From Peribacillus sp044761665 (GTDB lineage Bacteria; Bacillota; Bacilli; Bacillales; DSM-1321), in NCBI RefSeq assembly GCF_044761665.1, contig NZ_JBIWCW010000003.1, forward strand, positions 124,001 to 188,000: a stretch of DNA of 64,000 nucleotides, written 5' to 3'. Shown here piece after piece: positions 60,521-64,000 of this stretch. Below the pieces are notes generated by a model that made no database searches, was not told the origin of the DNA, and saw only the letters and a list, made by a program, of their open reading frames with translations. Every line of letters starts with the position of its first letter. Positions within the stretch are counted from its first letter, which is position 1. Both the position numbers and the translations under genes were made by a program.

Positions 60521-60919
60521 CTATTTCAACCCCATCATGGCCCCGAAGTATTGTTGGGCGGTAGTGAAACATATGAAGGCTATTAATTCTGATATTTCTT
60601 CATCGCTGAATGCTTCCTTTAATACTAAAAAGGTCGTTTCTTCGGTTTTCTCACGTTGTATTAGAAATACTTCTGCAAAGGCGATGGCGTAACTTTCTTT
60701 TAGATTCTCCGGTTTTGAAGGGCGGCCCTTCGTCTGGCAGTACGTACAGCCATTTCCATATGCTAGGACCCTTCTGACATTTTCCTTTAATTCCTTCGTA
60801 AGCACCCCTTCAGAAGAAAGGGCTTCTGAGAGGTCACTCCATTTATGAGAAATCACTTCATTATGAAACAATTGCTGAAATGGACTTGATCCGAGTTCCG
60901 AACTAATAATTCTTGGCAT
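60521..60919 (-). CDS. AhpD/carboxymuconolactone decarboxylase-like protein
   Basis: A 132-residue helical protein of the AhpD-like fold. The redox pair C-x2-C is in AYGNGCTYCQTKGRP, the family's active-site position, and an EAFSDEEISELIAFICF helix follows. AhpD members act as peroxiredoxin reductases or decarboxylases; the CxxC favours redox activity. The ATG at 60919 is better spaced from AAAGGGGAG than that at 60925. It is divergent from an Lrp-family regulator across 118 bp and is therefore a likely target of it. Confidence 0.85.
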   Translation of the reverse strand: MPRIISSELGSSPFQQLFHNEVISHKWSDLSEALSSEGVLTKELKENVRRVLAYGNGCTYCQTKGRPSKPENLKESYAIAFAEVFLIQREKTEETTFLVLKEAFSDEEISELIAFICFTTAQQYFGAMMGLK

Positions 60920-61037
60920 AAACATCTCCCCTTTGAGATAATCATAATATAGTAAGATAGGAAATTTAATTACATATGAAAAGAAAACTAAACAATAAAT
61001 TAATAAGTAGATAGATAAAGGGGAGAATTATATTCAA

Positions 61038-61466
61038 ATGAAAATAGACGATAAAGACCGTAGCATTTTAGCCGAATTGACCAACGATAGCAGGCTCTCC
61101 ATGCGGGAACTGGCCAAGAAGGTGGAGATGTCTGCCCCAGCCGTTACAGAGCGTGTCCGGCAAATGGAGTCCTTTGGCATCATTAAAGGCTATGGCACTG
61201 AAATTGATTATAAGAAAATCGGATTTCCCATTGAATGTATTGTGGAAGCGACAGTGAAGAATGGGGAATATGACCGGTTCAAAAGGTTTATCGTTGCGCA
61301 ATCGCATGTCGACTTTTGCTATCGGGTCGCCGGACGTGCATGTTTTATGCTTAAAATCCGCTGTGAAAGCCTTCAAAAAGTGGAAGAATTCATTAATCAA
61401 ACCATCCCTTATGCTGCAACCGTAACGCATGTCATCCTTTCAGAAGTAGAAATAATCCCGGAATGA
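61038..61466 (+). CDS. Lrp/AsnC family regulator
   Basis: A 142-residue regulator. The N-terminal HTH (LSMRELAKKVEMSAPAVTER) is followed by the RAM ligand-binding domain (ECIVEATVKNGEYDRFKRFI, DFCYRVAGRACFMLKI). The size and pattern fit B. subtilis LrpC. AAGGGGAG lies upstream. The gene is divergent from the AhpD-like gene. The effector (an amino acid in most relatives) is not deducible. Confidence 0.93.
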   Translation: MKIDDKDRSILAELTNDSRLSMRELAKKVEMSAPAVTERVRQMESFGIIKGYGTEIDYKKIGFPIECIVEATVKNGEYDRFKRFIVAQSHVDFCYRVAGRACFMLKIRCESLQKVEEFINQTIPYAATVTHVILSEVEIIPE

Positions 61467-61486
61467 AAACTATTTTTACATCCTGG

Positions 61487-61512
61487 TGAACAAATTCATT
61501 TCCTTAAACGTC
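61487..61512 (+). promoter_or_regulatory. ECF-type promoter of the sigY operon
   Basis: TGAAC (61487-61491) and CGTC (61509-61512) are 17 bp apart, 42 bp before the sigma gene start. The pair has the form of ECF promoters and of the SigY autoregulated promoter known in B. subtilis. Confidence 0.75.
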
Positions 61513-61553
61513 TTATAAGTATAAAAGGTACGGATCAGGGAGCGGGTGATTAG

Positions 61554-62114
61554 ATGGAAGAGATGGAGCTGGTTAAAGCTGCAAAAAGGGGAGATGATCA
61601 GGCGTTAGCCGAATTATTTCAAACCTCCTATCCTTTTCTGCTAAAATATTTGCTTAAATTGACTTTTAATCTGCAAAACGCAGAAGATGTGGCCCAGGAA
61701 ACCTTTTCAAAGGCAATTGAGAATCTTTCAAGGTTTAAAGGGACATCCAAGTTTTCAACCTGGCTGATTTCCATTTCGACCCGGGTGTACTTGGACCAGA
61801 AAAGGAAACAGAAAAGGGAACTGTCCTGGTTAAAGCAAGAGCAAGCTGTCAGGAAGCTAAAATGGGAGACACAAGCCAACAACCAAGCATGGGACGATGT
61901 GATGGAAGCATTGGGCCATTTGGAGGATGATTTGCGGATTCCGATCATATTGAAGCATTATTACGGGTTTTCTTACGAAGAAATCGCGAAAATCATGAAG
62001 ATGCCAGAAGGAACCGTGAAGTCACGTGTCCATACAGGAATAAAAAAGGTTAGAAAGGAGTTGAGCTCGATTGACGAAGAATCAGGATTTACGAAACCGC
62101 TTAGCCAAGGGTGA
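61554..62114 (+). CDS. sigY: ECF sigma factor (SigY-like)
   Basis: A 186-residue extracytoplasmic-function sigma factor. Region 2 reads AEDVAQETFSKAIENLSRF followed by STWLISISTRVYLDQKRKQK (-10 recognition) and region 4 reads GFSYEEIAKIMKMPEGTVKS (-35 recognition). The identification as SigY rests on the following YxlC-like anti-sigma gene and YxlD/E-like small membrane protein, as in B. subtilis. The yxlC-like frame overlaps its end by 44 bases. An ECF-type promoter upstream indicates autoregulation. Confidence 0.9.
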   Translation: MEEMELVKAAKRGDDQALAELFQTSYPFLLKYLLKLTFNLQNAEDVAQETFSKAIENLSRFKGTSKFSTWLISISTRVYLDQKRKQKRELSWLKQEQAVRKLKWETQANNQAWDDVMEALGHLEDDLRIPIILKHYYGFSYEEIAKIMKMPEGTVKSRVHTGIKKVRKELSSIDEESGFTKPLSQG

Positions 62115-62415
62115 TCAAGAGACGGTTAGTCAAATAAAGAAGAGCTTGAAAGATTTCGATGATATGATTTCAATTGAAGTTCCTCAAGTATCTTTTTTTG
62201 AGCATAGAATTAAACTACAGCATAAAAAAGCCAGAAAAGAATGGTGGAAAGAGCTGCTGGCGTTTATCGGAACAGCTGCTTTCATTCTCAGCTTCCTATT
62301 TCTTTCCTTATTCCATCAGCCGGAAGTATTTCTAACAGTCCAAGTGTTGAGCGTTATTTTCATCGGTTCCTATACGTTTTATGTGAAAAGGAAGGTGGAG
62401 AGCAGCCATGAGTAA
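62071..62415 (+). CDS. yxlC: YxlC-like anti-sigma factor
   Basis: A 114-residue protein: an N-terminal cytoplasmic region (about 1-60) and two membrane helices (LLAFIGTAAFILSFLFLSLF and the following VLSVIFIGSYTFYV), ending in a basic tail. The position right after sigY and the layout match YxlC, which with YxlD holds SigY inactive. The start is TTG at 62071, ten bases after AAGGAG and inside the end of sigY, so translation is coupled. Confidence 0.82.
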   Translation: MTKNQDLRNRLAKGDQETVSQIKKSLKDFDDMISIEVPQVSFFEHRIKLQHKKARKEWWKELLAFIGTAAFILSFLFLSLFHQPEVFLTVQVLSVIFIGSYTFYVKRKVESSHE

Positions 62416-62626
62416 TATGGAAATTTATACGTTGATTGTGTGCGGAGTGGTTTTGCTGGCACAAAGCATTTTTTTATTCACCGATGCAAGGAAGAATAGC
62501 TTCAATCATTGGTTGTGGGGAATTCTAGGTTTGATTCAAGCACCCGTGCCGCTAATCTTTTATTTGATCGTTAAGAAAATAAGAAAAAAGGAAGAGGATG
62601 AGCTATATGATTATCGTGACTACTAA
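62408..62626 (+). CDS. Small PLDc_N-type membrane protein of the sigY operon
   Basis: A 72-residue protein with two membrane helices (YTLIVCGVVLLAQSIFLF; WGILGLIQAPVPLIFYLIV) and a charged C-terminus (KKIRKKEEDELYDYRDY). The helix-W-G-x-x-G pattern matches the PLDc_N small proteins YxlD/YxlE, negative regulators in the B. subtilis sigY operon. It overlaps yxlC by 8 bases and the next gene by 20. Confidence 0.8.
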   Translation: MSNMEIYTLIVCGVVLLAQSIFLFTDARKNSFNHWLWGILGLIQAPVPLIFYLIVKKIRKKEEDELYDYRDY

Positions 62627-62921
62627 TGAAGTGCCTGGAAAAGATATCAAGGAACTAAAGGGGTTAGTTAAAGGGAATTCGGTCCAATCGAAGCATATCG
62701 GGAAAGATATCATGGCAGGTTTCCGGACGATCGTTGGCGGAGAAATCTCTGAGTATACGGAAATGATGCAGGAAGCCAGACAGAAAGCGATCGGCAGGAT
62801 GGTGGATGAAGCGAAGGAAAAAGGAGCGAATGCGATTGTCGCGATGCGCCTGGAAACTTCGGCAATCATGCAGAATGCTTGCGAAATCATCGCTTATGGA
62901 ACAGCGGTATATGTAGAATAG
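62607..62921 (+). CDS. YbjQ/UPF0145 family protein
   Basis: A 104-residue protein with the clear family start MIIVTTNEVPGKDIKEL and the later GGEISEYTEMMQEARQKAI and GANAIVAMRLETSAI blocks. The fold is a pentameric ring; function unknown. The ATG at 62607 lies nine bases after AAGGAAGAGG and matches the family start. It overlaps the preceding sigY-operon gene, so it is probably a member of the SigY regulon here, which is not the case in B. subtilis as far as I know. Confidence 0.92.
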   Translation: MIIVTTNEVPGKDIKELKGLVKGNSVQSKHIGKDIMAGFRTIVGGEISEYTEMMQEARQKAIGRMVDEAKEKGANAIVAMRLETSAIMQNACEIIAYGTAVYVE

Positions 62922-63023
62922 AAATAATTTTGGGTCTTTAGTTGTAGGTATTTGAGCTTATTTCTTTCGTTGTCTTTATCGCTATCGTATAATCCTAGAT
63001 AGATATAAGAGGAGGAATAGCGA

Positions 63024-63566
63024 GTGGGTATTTATGAATTTTCAGCAGACCGAATAAATGGACAGAAAGTTTCTTTAGAGCAATATAAAGGTGAGGTACT
63101 TATCGTCGTCAATACAGCAAGTAAATGTGGATTTGCACCGCAATATGAAGATCTGCAAAAGCTTTATGACCGTTATAAAGATAAAGGACTGAATATTCTT
63201 GGTTTTCCATGCAATCAATTCGGAGAACAGGAACCCGGTCAAAATCAAGAAGTGGCAACGTTTTGTCAGTTGAATTACGGAGTGAATTTTCCGCTATTCA
63301 GCAAAGTGGATGTCAGGGGAAAAAATGCGCATCCATTATTCAATTATTTAACAAGTGAAGCACCTTTTACAGGACTTGTTGATAAACCGGGCGGAAGAAT
63401 GCTGCATGCAAAATTGCAAGCGGAGCATCCAGAATTTTTGATCGATGATTCGATCAAGTGGAATTTCACGAAGTTTCTTATTGACCGTGAAGGAAATGTC
63501 GTGAAGCGTTATGAAACGGTGGAAGCCCCATTTGATATGGAAAGTGATATTGAAAACCTACTATAA
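63024..63566 (+). CDS. bsaA: Glutathione-peroxidase-family thiol peroxidase (BsaA-like)
   Basis: A 180-residue peroxidase using thioredoxin-type reductants in bacteria. The peroxidatic Cys35 is in NTASKCGFAPQYEDLQ, the partner Gln in GFPCNQFGEQEPG, the Trp and Asn in IKWNFTKFL, and a candidate resolving Cys in ATFCQLNYGV. Cys instead of selenocysteine is encoded. The start is GTG after AGAGGAGG. Function in peroxide defence follows the family. Confidence 0.95.
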   Translation: MGIYEFSADRINGQKVSLEQYKGEVLIVVNTASKCGFAPQYEDLQKLYDRYKDKGLNILGFPCNQFGEQEPGQNQEVATFCQLNYGVNFPLFSKVDVRGKNAHPLFNYLTSEAPFTGLVDKPGGRMLHAKLQAEHPEFLIDDSIKWNFTKFLIDREGNVVKRYETVEAPFDMESDIENLL

Positions 63567-63763
63567 ACAACCTTCAATCAATACAATAGGTATACCAAAA
63601 CGCTTGGGTTTTTCAGGCGTTTTTGTTTATTTTTTCTGTTAAAAATATTTTCATTTGGAAATAAAGAGAATGACGATGTGCTATCTTGTGTTTTATATGG
63701 AATAGACGAACCGCATAAGGGGTATTGGTAAGATAAGTAAAATGAAAAGATGAGGTGATGAGC

Positions 63764-64000
63764 ATGAAGGAAAATGAAAGCGTAAAACCGGAATTGGCTG
63801 GTCAGGCGGTTGATGCCATTGAAAAAGTCGTGGGCACTTTTCCGGGCAAGCGTCGAGCACATGCGAAGGGAATTTACTATAAGGGTGTTTTTACCCCTAA
63901 TGGAGATGCTGCTATTTTAACGAGTGCACCACATCTACAGAATCAGGCGGTTCCTGTCACCGTCCGATTCTCTAACAGCTCCCCGAATCCCAATCATACG
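63764..64000 (+). CDS. Catalase-related peroxidase, N-terminal part
   Basis: The first 79 codons of a heme peroxidase of the small catalase-related group; the gene runs off the window. It begins MKENESVKPELAGQAVDAIE, then FPGKRRAHAKGIYYKGVFTP, where the His stands at the catalytic position of catalases, and VPVTVRFSNSSPNP, the conserved strand that follows. GAGGTGATG precedes the ATG. The heme-ligand Tyr would be further on. Confidence 0.85.
   Translation, partial: MKENESVKPELAGQAVDAIEKVVGTFPGKRRAHAKGIYYKGVFTPNGDAAILTSAPHLQNQAVPVTVRFSNSSPNPNHT

Noticed and set aside
63578..63862. Minus-strand frame after the peroxidase gene
   Set aside because: It overlaps the catalase-related gene start on the other strand and has no family signature.
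1..64000. CRISPR arrays, tRNA/rRNA genes and prophage modules
   Set aside because: No regularly spaced repeats, cloverleaf-like genes with CCA-type ends, or phage structural genes were seen on either strand.

Overview
The window reads as a chromosomal segment of a spore-forming Bacillaceae bacterium, most like Peribacillus (the former Bacillus simplex/frigoritolerans group). This is an inference from the gene families: SipW/TapA, PucR-type purine catabolism, a YjcZ-type peptide, Spx, YtvI, a SigY-YxlC operon, strong Gram-positive ribosome binding sites, many TTG/GTG starts and U-tailed terminators. No tRNA, rRNA, CRISPR array or prophage was seen.

Layout. 1-1.7 kb: the end of a thermolysin-type protease, then a TapA-like gene and sipW without tasA. 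1.8-16.4 kb: a purine-degradation region. It holds 5-hydroxyisourate hydrolase, OHCU decarboxylase and a urate/xanthine permease on the minus strand, then pucR, a Rieske oxygenase, and allantoate amidohydrolase, ureidoglycine-glyoxylate aminotransferase and allantoinase. Between its halves lie an internally deleted ykfB, ykfC, a TetR/DUF2798 pair, two VOC proteins and a nonsense-mutated DUF4937 gene. No uricase is present. 16.7-30.5 kb: housekeeping and stress genes (DedA, phosphoesterase, CzcD, a two-component system, an Spx-like protein, ModB, CspD), a class I ribonucleotide reductase operon under a cobalamin riboswitch, and manganese pyrophosphatase.

32.2-34.06 kb is a complete IS1595-type insertion sequence with terminal inverted repeats and an exact 8-bp target duplication. 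It carries a membrane-anchored passenger gene and a LexA-like box in front of its transposase. Next come two paralogous Cys-motif microproteins, a citrate transporter, Cu/Zn superoxide dismutase, TrhO, a nitronate monooxygenase operon, a MocR regulator divergent from an acetyltransferase, a MarR regulator and YtvI.

45-51.4 kb is bracketed by two paralogous CNNM/CorC proteins, with YitT, a YtkA-domain lipoprotein, a second DedA, an IS1182 remnant and a GC-rich intergenic repeat between them. 51.6-64 kb holds a soluble histidine kinase, a CDF transporter, a TPP-riboswitch-controlled thiT, a universal stress protein, a class A penicillin-binding protein, an HPr-like protein without the phosphorylatable histidine, an MFS exporter, a P-loop kinase, AhpD-like and Lrp genes, the sigY operon with a recognisable ECF promoter, glutathione peroxidase and the start of a catalase-related gene.

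The most notable points are the intact IS1595 element with cargo, the purine cluster whose uricase module is missing and which carries a Rieske oxygenase, the B12 riboswitch on a B12-independent reductase, and several precisely locatable gene-decay events (ykfB deletion, DUF4937 nonsense, IS1182 stub).
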